This document shows positions 46,215 to 53,915 of a stretch of 55,896 bases of DNA, in pieces (within the stretch, counting starts at the first letter, position 1; each line of letters begins with the position of its first letter). Both the position numbers and the translations under genes were made by a program. The notes under the pieces are model-generated. The model did no database searches. It saw only the letters and a program-made list of their open reading frames with translations, and was not told the origin of the DNA. The stretch is from an uncultured Prevotella sp. (GTDB taxonomy: Bacteria; Bacteroidota; Bacteroidia; Bacteroidales; Bacteroidaceae). The DNA is taken from positions 1-55,896 of the forward strand of contig CAKQMS010000016.1 of the NCBI GenBank assembly GCA_934254985.1, written 5' to 3'.

Positions 46215-46865
46215 TTATACATTTTTCTCGCTTTTTATTTCTGCGTCTATAACATATAAATCGCCATCAGAATCTTGCAATACATTTTTAGGCTTTAAAT
46301 CTGAAATAATTATTTTGTCAGCTTTATAAGTCCATTCATCAATCTGCGTAAATCCTAATGAGGTCATATAGTTTTGGATATCTGAAACATCTGCAGGATG
46401 AGCTTTTTCTATATATCGCTGAGCCAATAACGGATAAATAGTTCTTCCTTTATATCCTGTAAATCCTACCAATACATAAGCTGTTTGAGGAAACAACTTG
46501 TTATGTTGCATAAGGCGAATAAATAGTTTATAAAAACTTCCTGTATGAATTAGGTTATTCATTTTATAAACTATTCCACCTTCTTTGTCTACATAAGTAT
46601 CATTTTCGCTACCAGAAGGTCCTGGCGTTCCTAAAGCAAATACGTCTTCAATAGAAAACCAGCAATCGTTGTCTTCTGCATATTTCTCTATATAGCTTTG
46701 CTCGCTATATAAGTTTCCTCCATACGAAGAGCTTGAGCAAGATTTTGCTTCATTGTTTGCGCAGCTTCTGAAGAGGAAGTCGGCGACTTCTTCCATTCTT
46801 CCATTTTGCGTAGCATTCTCTCCGTACTCTCCTTGTGAAATTGATTCAAATATGTCATATTCCAT
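46215..46865 (-). CDS. Protein-kinase-like domain of the polyvalent-protein type
   Basis: This encodes 216 residues. A short acidic N-terminus precedes a compact kinase-like fold. ALGTPGPSGSENDTYVD followed by IVYKMNNLIH resembles the glycine-loop/VAIK region, with the lysine in VYKMNN. IIISDLKPKNVL and DGDLYVIDAEI match the catalytic-loop and metal-binding (DFG-equivalent) motifs. This pattern fits the Kinase-PolyVal family described in phage and plasmid polyvalent proteins, but here it stands alone in a chromosome. Target and activity are unknown. The coding sequence is AT-rich, consistent with acquisition. An immunity or toxin-modifying role cannot be excluded. Confidence 0.75.
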   Translation of the reverse strand: MEYDIFESISQGEYGENATQNGRMEEVADFLFRSCANNEAKSCSSSSYGGNLYSEQSYIEKYAEDNDCWFSIEDVFALGTPGPSGSENDTYVDKEGGIVYKMNNLIHTGSFYKLFIRLMQHNKLFPQTAYVLVGFTGYKGRTIYPLLAQRYIEKAHPADVSDIQNYMTSLGFTQIDEWTYKADKIIISDLKPKNVLQDSDGDLYVIDAEIKSEKNV

Positions 46866-47204
46866 CTCTATTTGATTTATAATGCAAAAATAATATATTT
46901 AATATTACCGACCAAGATTTATAAACATTATTTTTAAATTGAGCGATATTGTTGTTTGCAGATTAATTGCAAAGTCGTGTGAAAAGATGCTTTTATACGA
47001 CTATTCGCATGCCCTCGTGCGACTATTCGCATAGCCTCATTCGACTATTCGAAATGCCTCGTGCGACTACTCGCATGTTTTTTATCCTATACCAACAACT
47101 AAAACTCGATAATTGTGGATTATTCAGCAGAAAAAGTGTACATTTGCATCGGTAATGACTAATCGAGAATTAGTAATTGATAATCTATAAAAATAGGAAC
47201 TTAT
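46866..47204. other. Intergenic region before the LOG-family gene
   Basis: It holds the 22-base tandem dyad array (46996-47083) and a TACATTTG -7 box (47139-47146) that probably starts the LOG-family transcript; a TTG lies 23 bases upstream of it, slightly far. No gene is visible. Confidence 0.5.
46996..47083. repeat. Four tandem 22-base units with a conserved small dyad
   Basis: Units start at 46996, 47018, 47040 and 47062, with the core CGACTATTCG. Units two and four have GCGA...TCGC ends, while unit three has TCGA...TCGA, so both sides of the dyad changed together. Confidence 0.8.
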
Positions 47205-47738
47205 ATGAAAATAGCTGTATTCTGCTCTGCCAACAACAATATAGACCCCGATTTCTTTGCTATGACCGAAGAAATGGGCAAATGGATGGCTGAGAATGGA
47301 CATAGCCTCGTGTTTGGAGGTTGCAATATTGGTTTGATGAATTGCATCGGTAATGCCGTTAAGGCAAATGGCGGACGAACAATAGGCGTTGTGCCTTCGT
47401 TGGTAGAGAAGGGCGGCAAGACCTTCAAGAACCTTGACGTAGAGATTCCGTGCGACAACCTCAGCGACCGCAAGGATATAATGCTGTTGCAGAGCGATGT
47501 TGTCGTTACTTTGCCTGGCGGCATAGGCTCGCTCGATGAGATTTTCACCGTTGCCGCATCCCACACCATAGGCTACCACCACAAGATGGTGATACTCTAC
47601 AACATGAAAGGCTTCTGGAATTCCCTCATCGCCATGCTCGACGACCTACAGCAGAAAGGCATGATTCGTGGCGATTGGCACGACTATATCGAAGTGGCCA
47701 ACAATCTGGAAGAGCTGAAGGCTAAAATAGTAGAATAA
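47205..47738 (+). CDS. LOG family (TIGR00730) nucleotide phosphoribohydrolase
   Basis: This encodes 177 residues. It is a single Rossmann-like domain of the LOG/YgdH class that hydrolyses nucleoside 5'-monophosphates to the base and ribose 5-phosphate. The family motifs VFGGCNIGLMNCIG and LPGGIGSLDEIF (PGGxGTxxE, with S for T) are present and contain the catalytic arginine/glutamate region (SDRKDIML, GSLDE). Such proteins can act on AMP or on cytokinin nucleotides in plants; the bacterial substrate here is unknown. It is transcribed alone. Confidence 0.92.
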   Translation: MKIAVFCSANNNIDPDFFAMTEEMGKWMAENGHSLVFGGCNIGLMNCIGNAVKANGGRTIGVVPSLVEKGGKTFKNLDVEIPCDNLSDRKDIMLLQSDVVVTLPGGIGSLDEIFTVAASHTIGYHHKMVILYNMKGFWNSLIAMLDDLQQKGMIRGDWHDYIEVANNLEELKAKIVE

Positions 47739-47817
47739 CAACACTTATGATTCAACCTTTTCATAAACCAAGGTGATATTACTAATATTCCCTAATACTT
47801 TAACATAACGATTATAT

Positions 47818-47902
47818 CATGTTAAGCAAAATGGCAAATCGTTAACTCGAAAACTTCTTCATGTTAAGCAAAATGGTAAATCGTTAATATGAAGAAGTTT
47901 TT
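47818..47902. repeat. Duplicated 27-base unit, second copy inside a hairpin
   Basis: The unit (CATGTTAAGCAAAATGG then AAATCGTTAA, one base varying) starts at 47818 and 47860, 42 bases apart. The second copy is the loop of a 13-base-pair stem AAAACTTCTTCAT / ATGAAGAAGTTTT, which probably terminates the LOG-family transcript. Confidence 0.7.
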
Positions 47903-48221
47903 AAGTGCCCAACACTTTTCTTCCCTAAATCATAAAATCACATAAGATAACCATTAATAAAAGTGTTGTCTTTTAAAATGAAACGCAAAAATGGCTGCAT
48001 TAGCATGCATTTCAAGAATATTGTGACTATTTTTTGCGAGAGGCATGTTGCATGGTTTCTTTGCTTGTAGAGCTAAAAAATGATGCTTTTGTGCCCTTTT
48101 TTGATGCAAAAAGCCTTAAAAATGGAGGGTAACTGTGACTGTTACTCATAGCTTTAGCTTATGGCGCAGCTTGTTAGTGCTTGATTATCAGCCTTTTAGA
48201 GAGAAATGGGCGAAAGAATAG

Positions 48222-48442
48222 TCTCAAATCTCAGAATCACAGTTAGAAAAAAGTAGGTCGCTATCTTTCCTTTCTTTCCTCTTCTTTATATATATATTAT
48301 ATTTATATATATTATAATATATTGATTATTAATTAGTTATATAATCTTTAAAAGAGGGTTTTAGAGATATTCGGAAAGTGAGATACGCTTTTTTCTAACT
48401 GTGACTCTGTGATTTGTGATACTGAGATTCTGAGATTTGAGA
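48222..48442. repeat. Long inverted repeat enclosing a TA-rich core
   Basis: The left arm 48222-48253 (32 bases) is complementary to the right arm in two perfect 17-base blocks, 48388-48404 and 48426-48442, separated by a 21-base insertion. The core (about 48287-48348) is almost only A and T. It ends 15 bases before the BspA gene stop. Confidence 0.8.
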
Positions 48443-48456
48443 TACTGAGAGCCGTC

Positions 48457-49782
48457 TTATTCTACAGCCACTTTCTTCACGCTACCATCACTATACTTCA
48501 CGATATTCAATCCCTTGGTTGGACCTACCAATCGCTGACCATTTACAGAATAGCGAGATACCTCTTTGACATCAGTAGAGGTCGTTGTCTTGTCGATGCC
48601 TGTTGCTTCGAATTCTACTATGTTCTCAAAGTAGCCAAATTCAGAGGATCTATAATCAGCATAAGTTCCCTTAGGAACATAAACAGTACATTTCTTGGCA
48701 TCACAACCTGTAAATACATCTTCACCTATCTTTGGTACTTTCTCGGCATATACATACATAGAGGTTAATCCGCTACATTCTGAGAATGCGTAATCATCAA
48801 TCTGAGTTAGACCAGCAGGAAGGGTTAAACTCGTTAATCCGCTACAGCCATAGAATGCGCACTCGCCTATCTCGGTAATACCAGCAGGAAGGGTTACACT
48901 CGTTAATCCGCTACAGCCGTAGAATGCGTACTCGCCTATTGAGGTAATACCAGCCGGAAGGTTTATACTCGTTAATCCGCTACAGAAGCCGAATGCGCCA
49001 CCGCCTATCTCGGTAATACCTGCAGGAAGGTTTAAACTCGTTAATCCGCTACAGCCATAGAATGCGCCACCGCCTATTGAGGTAATACCAGCCGGAAGGG
49101 TTAAACTCGTTAATCTGCTACAGCCATTGAATGCGCTACCGCCTATCTCGGTAATACCTGCAGGAAGGGTTATGCTAGTTAATCCGCTACAGCCATAGAA
49201 TGCGTCATCGCCTATTGAGGTAATACCAGCAGGAAGGTTTAAACTCGTTAATCCGCTACAGCCCCAGAATGCGCCATAGCCAATCTCGGTAATACCTGCA
49301 GGAAGGGTTAAGCTCGTTAATCCGCTACAGCAACAGAATGCGTCATCGCCTATCCTGGTAATACTTGCAGGAAGGGTTAAACTCGTTAATCTGCTACAGC
49401 CACTGAATGCGCGATTGCCTATTACATCATTAGAAGTATAACATGAATAACCGTTAAAACAATCCCCACCACCTATTACAATCTTCGCCTCAGACAGATC
49501 CAATACAGAGAGATTTCCCTCTGTAGAGCCGCCATAATAATCACTTCCAGCCATCTCACGAATCATTCTAAAATCTGTGCCATTTATCTCGCCAACAAGC
49601 TTCAGATTAGTAATCTGATACTTTCTACTACTTCCAATTCTATCAGGCAAAGTACCAGCCTTATCCAGTTTGATGGTGATTTGCTTTGTAATTAAGTCGT
49701 CATCTGCAGCTTGGATTGTTAAACAACCAAGCAACATAAATACAGCAGTTAAAAACAGCCCTTTAAAAGTAAATGCTCTCAT
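48457..49782 (-). CDS. BspA-type leucine-rich repeat surface protein
   Basis: This encodes 441 residues starting MRAFTFKGLFLTAVFML, a signal peptide; an upstream in-frame ATG adds ten residues without improving it. Ten LRR_5 (BspA/TpLRR) units of 23 residues, each like AFYGCSGLTSLTLPAGITEIG, fill residues about 120-350. Units alternate between ITEIG and ITSIG, giving a 46-residue super-period. The C-terminal domain (VPKGTYADYRSSEFGYFENI, then VNGQRLVGPTKGLNIVKYSD) is a conserved tail, perhaps a type IX secretion signal. BspA proteins bind host matrix proteins and mediate co-aggregation in related oral bacteria. A 5'-truncated copy lies at 51390-51857. Confidence 0.9.
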   Translation of the reverse strand: MRAFTFKGLFLTAVFMLLGCLTIQAADDDLITKQITIKLDKAGTLPDRIGSSRKYQITNLKLVGEINGTDFRMIREMAGSDYYGGSTEGNLSVLDLSEAKIVIGGGDCFNGYSCYTSNDVIGNRAFSGCSRLTSLTLPASITRIGDDAFCCCSGLTSLTLPAGITEIGYGAFWGCSGLTSLNLPAGITSIGDDAFYGCSGLTSITLPAGITEIGGSAFNGCSRLTSLTLPAGITSIGGGAFYGCSGLTSLNLPAGITEIGGGAFGFCSGLTSINLPAGITSIGEYAFYGCSGLTSVTLPAGITEIGECAFYGCSGLTSLTLPAGLTQIDDYAFSECSGLTSMYVYAEKVPKIGEDVFTGCDAKKCTVYVPKGTYADYRSSEFGYFENIVEFEATGIDKTTTSTDVKEVSRYSVNGQRLVGPTKGLNIVKYSDGSVKKVAVE

Positions 49783-49879
49783 AATTTTAATTTTAAGTTT
49801 ATATTCTTTCACCTACTTGAATTCTTGTTAGCCCAGTAAACTTTTGTTCTTCCGCTCTTTATCTTTCGATGTATCAGCC

Positions 49880-51193
49880 TTACATATCCTGCATAGACAA
49901 GCCTATCAGCTGCACTTCGTTATACTTTCCGAAATTACTACGAATCGATTCAAATTTCTCCTGCAAGAGTTTAGGATTATATCGGTCGGCATTACGCTTC
50001 ACTTCTGCCACCAATGCCGTCTTGTCAATATCGTTGAGTGCGATAAGGTCTATCTCGTTCATTCCTTTCCTGTCCCAATAATTTCCAACCAAGGTAACAC
50101 GCTCCTCCTCAGCAATCTTTTGGCGAAAATATTGTTCCAGTACCAGCCCCGTATAGTCATTGTAATCTCGCTCCACGATTTCCAAGAGCAAGTCGTTGCG
50201 CTCCGTTTCTATCAAAGCTTGATTAGGCAAGACGAAACGGAACCAGAAGCGCAGGAAGCAATCTTCTACACTCCACCTGAGGTTTCTACTGCCAGGCTTG
50301 CTAAACATCGGTGTCAACTTGCTCACATAGTTATAGTCTTCCTCCAGTCGCTTCAGATAGGTACCCGTATTCTTGCCGATGATATTATCTATCTGGTTCT
50401 GAACAGTCATTCCCCCAGCCACCAGCTGCAAGATGCTGAGATAGTTGGCATAATCCTTGCCAAACTCCGACAACACAATTTCCTTACCCTCTGTGATTAA
50501 AGGACTTTCCGAGCTTGTTGCCCAACGGAGCATACTCTCTTTATCGGTCGCTCCTGCATCCATCAGCAAGGCGATGTATTTAGCTACACCACCAGTCAAC
50601 ATATACAGGCAAAGCAAGTCTTCAGAAGTATAGTTGGGGTTGTAGTCATGCAAGATTTCTTTGATAACGCTTATCCTAAATGGCTTGAGCCTTATCTCGC
50701 AATCCTTCCTGCCATATAGAGGCTCGTCATCGTTATCGAAGATTTTGTGCATCATGCTATAGATGCTGCCACAAGCCACGAGATTGACCATTGTTGATTC
50801 GTGGTATCTATCCCAAATGTCCTGGATATGGCTTGGAATGGCTGGATTCACATTCAAGAAGTTTTGGAACTCATCGAAGACAATGGTAAAATGATGTTCC
50901 TTTCCATACTTCATGATTTGCTCGAAGAACTGTGCAAAAGTCTCCATTCTACCATATACATGAAGTCCCAGCACTTCCTCAGCAGTCTTTTGGAATTTCT
51001 CCGTCAACACACGTTCGTTGTCCTTCGACACATATAGATACAGCATCTTCTGCTCTTGCTCCGTCTTGAGCAAGAGAAGCGTCTTTCCGATACGTCTTCT
51101 GCCTATCATCACAGTAAAAAGGGAATGCTTAGCCGATTTTTCCCAGTTCCTGCGCAGTATCTCTATCTCCTTTTTCCGATCATAAAACTTCAT
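49880..51193 (-). CDS. AAA ATPase of the DUF234/archaeal ATPase type
   Basis: This encodes 437 residues. An AAA+/STAND-like ATPase domain comes first: MIGRRRIGKTLLLLK is the Walker A loop and FTIVFDEFQNF the Walker B with sensor-like residues after it (NLVACGSIYSMM). A winged-helix region follows. The C-terminal part (about 330-437) matches DUF234, a PD-(D/E)xK-like nuclease fold, with MNEIDLIALND and ALVAEVKRN carrying the acidic and lysine residues. Function of such proteins is unproven; some resemble mobile or defence-associated ATPases. A TATCTTTG -7 box lies at 51236-51243 on the minus strand. The gene is flanked by homologous BspA sequences in direct orientation. Confidence 0.9.
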   Translation of the reverse strand: MKFYDRKKEIEILRRNWEKSAKHSLFTVMIGRRRIGKTLLLLKTEQEQKMLYLYVSKDNERVLTEKFQKTAEEVLGLHVYGRMETFAQFFEQIMKYGKEHHFTIVFDEFQNFLNVNPAIPSHIQDIWDRYHESTMVNLVACGSIYSMMHKIFDNDDEPLYGRKDCEIRLKPFRISVIKEILHDYNPNYTSEDLLCLYMLTGGVAKYIALLMDAGATDKESMLRWATSSESPLITEGKEIVLSEFGKDYANYLSILQLVAGGMTVQNQIDNIIGKNTGTYLKRLEEDYNYVSKLTPMFSKPGSRNLRWSVEDCFLRFWFRFVLPNQALIETERNDLLLEIVERDYNDYTGLVLEQYFRQKIAEEERVTLVGNYWDRKGMNEIDLIALNDIDKTALVAEVKRNADRYNPKLLQEKFESIRSNFGKYNEVQLIGLSMQDM

Positions 51194-51235
51194 AATGTAA
51201 CAGCCGTTAAATTAATGCGCGTTAAATAAACATCG

Positions 51236-51243
51236 CAAAGATA
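51236..51243 (-). promoter_or_regulatory. -7 box of the ATPase gene
   Basis: TATCTTTG on the minus strand, 43 bases before the start codon. No TTTG at 19-21 bases upstream was found. Confidence 0.4.
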
Positions 51244-51389
51244 CAATATTTTGTCATCAAAATCCCTAAATCTCGAAAAAAAACAAACTTTTGGGGAAAT
51301 AAAAGGCAAAAAGTTAAGATATAAGCCAGATTAGAAACAAAAAGGGGCACGACCAATCGTGCCCCAAATATAATAAGGATTCTTTCATC

Positions 51390-51857
51390 TTATTCTACAG
51401 CAACTTTCTTCACGCTACCATCGCTATACTTCACGATATTCAATCCCTTGGTTGGACCTACCAATCGCTGACCATTTACTGAATAGCGAGATACTTCTTT
51501 GACATCGGTAGAGGTCTTTGTCTTGTCGATACCTGTTGCATCGAATTCTACTATATTCTCGAAGTAGCCAAATTCAGAGGATCTATAATCAGCATAAGTT
51601 CCCTTAGGAACATAAACAGTGCATTTATTGGCATCACAACAATCAAACACGTAACTATCCATTTTTGGTACTTTCTCTGCATATACATAAATAGAAGCTA
51701 AACCGCTACAACCATAAAATGCGTTCCAGCCTATCTCGGTAAGACCTGCAGGAAGTGTTAAACTCGTTAATCCGCTACAGCCCCAGAATGCGTACTCGCC
51801 TATTGAGGTAATACCAGCAGGAAGGATTAAACTCGTTAATCCGCTACAGCCATCGAA
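51390..51857 (-). pseudogene. 5'-truncated copy of the BspA-type gene
   Basis: The frame reads FDGCSGLTSLILPAGITSIG, two more 23-residue repeats, and then a C-terminal domain nearly identical to that of the gene at 48457. Only about 155 codons remain. There is no start codon or signal peptide: upstream of the first repeat the frame meets a stop at 51873-51875. A short ORF could start at a Met at 51662, but it would encode only the tail domain. The homology breaks abruptly at about 51857. Confidence 0.85.
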
Positions 51858-52058
51858 TGTATTATTAGTTGATTATCAGTGTTATACGCTCTAAACGGTA
51901 GAAAAGAAACCGTATGGATTCTGATTAGATACGAAAAGCGTGAGATTTAACGTATTTAACTTTCGTTAGTATCAAATTAGCTGAACGTAAAGATGAAAGC
52001 CTGTCGATAGTGAGGGATGTTCACTACCGACAGGCTTATATGTATTTTATCTATAAAG

Positions 52059-52964
52059 TTATCTCCATAGAGGCTCCAAAATCCAATTTTCAGGGAATCC
52101 CATTGCTGCCGGGTCTACCTGTGGATAAGAAACGAGTAAGGATTTGAGTTCATTCTTGAAGTCCAATCCATATCCCATCGAATCAAGCCAATATGCAATA
52201 CAACAAGCTATAGCATATACTTTGTTCGCATCAACACCATCAATGTTCACCCACGCACCACGTAAAGAGGCATTCATTTGTGGAGCGTTGGAGAGATAAC
52301 GATTCCAAAGTCGTGAGTGGTGAGCGCAACAGTTCCTCAGGACAGTTACACTACGCATCCAGCTTTCCAACACCTCATGCTGTGGAAGATTGAATTGACG
52401 AGCTACACGCTTCTTCAATTTCTTGTCACTGAAATTGTAATAGAGTTTTGAAAGCGTGCCGAAAGATGCAAGTTCAAGCGTTTTCCATGCTGGAGGGAAT
52501 ATCGGCTTGTCATAGTTGCGCCTATGCTCTTTGATAAAGTCCTCCTTGCTACGTTGAAGTTCTCTATCTATGGAGTTCATATTCTCAATAAACTTGTGTT
52601 CATCGTCAGCAAGACTTGTATCGAAGAACCAAAACGGCCCATAAGCCAAAGAGAACTCTTGTATAATCTTTGTGCGCAAAGCAATCTCTAATCGTTGAAC
52701 AGCCTTGAACATCAAATCTCTCAACTCTATATCAAAGTTATAGAGAGCTACGGCATCTTCAAATCTACTATTAGGCTTAAATTGATGCGTAGTCTTGTCT
52801 GCCTCCATAGGACGAAGGTATTGGACAAAACGAAAATAACTGACCTCTCCAAGAAATTTTGCAGCCTTGGATGAATCAGCAATATTTAAGCCTCTACTTT
52901 TTAGTAGTTCTATTTGTTCGGAAATATAAAGAGCCTGTTTAGTGTATAATCTTAATGTTCCCAT
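52059..52964 (-). CDS. Abi family (AbiD/AbiF, Abi_2) HEPN protein
   Basis: This encodes 301 residues. The first third includes GEVSYFRFVQYLRPM and the family block FEDAVALYNFDIELRDLMFK. YGPFWFFDTSL and FPPAWKTLELASFGTLSKLY are further Abi_2 hallmarks. The HEPN ribonuclease motif is R210-x4-H215 in LRNCCAHHSRLWNR. Relatives act in phage defence by abortive infection, and some AbiF proteins form toxin-antitoxin pairs with a small RNA encoded upstream. Here a consensus promoter and a compact hairpin lie in the 60-base leader. No protein antitoxin gene is next to it. Confidence 0.92.
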   Translation of the reverse strand: MGTLRLYTKQALYISEQIELLKSRGLNIADSSKAAKFLGEVSYFRFVQYLRPMEADKTTHQFKPNSRFEDAVALYNFDIELRDLMFKAVQRLEIALRTKIIQEFSLAYGPFWFFDTSLADDEHKFIENMNSIDRELQRSKEDFIKEHRRNYDKPIFPPAWKTLELASFGTLSKLYYNFSDKKLKKRVARQFNLPQHEVLESWMRSVTVLRNCCAHHSRLWNRYLSNAPQMNASLRGAWVNIDGVDANKVYAIACCIAYWLDSMGYGLDFKNELKSLLVSYPQVDPAAMGFPENWILEPLWR

Positions 52965-53020
52965 AAAAGCAAAAGACCCGCCCTGGTTCGCTGTTCAAAT
53001 GGGAAGCGTGGCGGATTCTG
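52965..53020 (-). ncRNA. Structured leader of the Abi gene, possible antitoxin RNA
   Basis: Between the promoter and the Abi start the minus strand can form CCGCC/GGCGG (53010-53014 with 52978-52982) with an inner CGCT/AGCG stem (53005-53008 with 52989-52992) and a loop of about 12 bases. The leader is GC-rich against an AT-rich background. AbiF-type systems have RNA elements in this position; whether this is a separate small RNA is inference. Confidence 0.4.
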
Positions 53021-53026
53021 TTGCTG

Positions 53027-53057
53027 CAAAGATACGAATAATCATTGATAATACAAA
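53027..53057 (-). promoter_or_regulatory. Promoter of the Abi gene
   Basis: On the minus strand: TTTG (53054-53057), 19 bases, TATCTTTG (53027-53034). This is the full Bacteroidetes consensus. Confidence 0.8.
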
Positions 53058-53180
53058 CTTTTTAGCGAGAAAAATCACCAAAAGTGGATTTCTTTGACAT
53101 ATTTATATTTAATAATGTTAAATCAGATCTTAAAATCATACTTTGCCAACCAAACAAAGTGGTTTTCAAAGTAAAAGTGT

Positions 53181-53188
53181 TATCTTTG
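53181..53188 (+). promoter_or_regulatory. -7 box before the long structured leader
   Basis: TATCTTTG on the plus strand, about 400 bases before hxsD. The -33 region (around 53160) has only a weak match. Confidence 0.5.
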
Positions 53189-53194
53189 TAACGT

Positions 53195-53560
53195 CTATAC
53201 CCATACCGGAAGCCCCGATGGGCAGAGGTTGGGCAGACATATATACATATAAGGCGTAACTGTACGCTTTGGTTTTGACAGTGTAAGAATCTGGCAGTTC
53301 GAGCAAAAGTTGTCAAGAACAAAGCAACGGGAACGCCTCATGAGGTGTATTGTATACAGCCCTTATTGGCTTCGGACGATTTTGTCGTTCGTTGTCAAGA
53401 GTGCTTTCTATATACGTACACAGGCGTGGGGCTTTCGGCGTTGCTCGTTTCGACAACTTGGGCGATGCCAGAGCCTTTACACTGTGGAACGAGTGACAGG
53501 ACTGGCTCCACGTTTTCATGTATATATACCAACCATTTGTTAATCATGCCAATATGGTAG
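53195..53560 (+). ncRNA. Large structured RNA or leader upstream of the Hxs operon
   Basis: No believable protein is encoded in this gap. Three long-range helices nest in order: CAGTGTAA (53279-53286) with TTACACTG (53477-53484), TCTGGCA (53290-53296) with TGCCAGA (53466-53472), AAGTTGTC (53307-53314) with GACAACTT (53452-53459). Inside them AACGCC (53332-53337) pairs with GGCGTT (53437-53442) and GTGTA (53345-53349) with TACAC (53417-53421). Local hairpins occur at 53254-53267 (GCGTA ACTG TACGC), 53359-53370 and 53376-53388. The region is more GC-rich than the following genes. It could be an independent noncoding RNA or a regulatory leader of hxsD. I do not recognise a known RNA family. Confidence 0.6.
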
Positions 53561-53588
53561 CCGTTGGCAAAAAAGAAGAATAGTTGGT

Positions 53589-53915
53589 ATGAGTAGTATA
53601 AAAGTTCCAATCACAAAGACGGATAAGGAAGGATTTCAAGTTATAATAGACTTGAATTTATATAGCGAAAAGGCTATTACAGCTACGATTTACAAATACA
53701 CAGACAAGTTCTTTGTTTATCAGAACACAATGCCTAATGATGATAAACAGGTCTGTGTTATCTTTGAATCAAAAGAAGGTGGACTTGACGAGAATATCGT
53801 TAAGCAATTCTGCAATGACTTGATTGACCAGCAACTTCGTGAAATTACAACGGAGAAGTATGGACATATTCGTGATTTGATTGTAGAGGAAGCATTTAAA
53901 CCTGTAACGAAATGA
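53589..53915 (+). CDS. hxsD: His-Xaa-Ser system protein HxsD-like
   Basis: This encodes 108 residues. It is a small cytosolic protein with a beta-rich first half (IIDLNLYSEKAITATIYKY, FFVYQNTM) and a helical second half containing FCNDLIDQQLREITTEKYG, which fits the family's L-ND-x-LR-type signature, then IRDLIVEEAF. HxsD is an accessory protein of the His-Xaa-Ser radical-SAM peptide-maturation system, probably a precursor-binding or partner protein; its role is not established. It is the first gene of a tight operon: the next gene overlaps its stop by four bases. The start is the only ATG near the family beginning. Confidence 0.72.
   Translation: MSSIKVPITKTDKEGFQVIIDLNLYSEKAITATIYKYTDKFFVYQNTMPNDDKQVCVIFESKEGGLDENIVKQFCNDLIDQQLREITTEKYGHIRDLIVEEAFKPVTK

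Larger units (their letters stand above)
47739..48456. other. 718-base gene-poor AT-rich gap
   Basis: This gap contains a repeated 27-base unit embedded in a hairpin (47818-47902) and a long inverted repeat around a TA-rich core (48222-48442). Between them, 47903-48221, I find no open frame, promoter consensus or strong hairpin. Confidence 0.6.

Noticed and set aside
51390..51662. Independent 90-residue gene starting at the Met at 51662
   Set aside because: The frame continues upstream through leucine-rich repeats homologous to the BspA gene; it is the end of a truncated copy.
52120..52128. DnaA box TGTGGATAA as evidence for an origin
   Set aside because: A single box inside the Abi coding region with no cluster or adjacent AT-rich unwinding element.
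53260..53490. tmRNA, because TTTGGTTTTGACAG resembles its 5' part
   Set aside because: There is no tRNA-like acceptor stem, no T-loop at the 3' end, no CCA and no tag reading frame.
53310..53543. Short open frames in the Hxs leader on both strands
   Set aside because: Overlapping frames of 60-80 codons with no start context or protein-like composition; the region is better explained by RNA structure.
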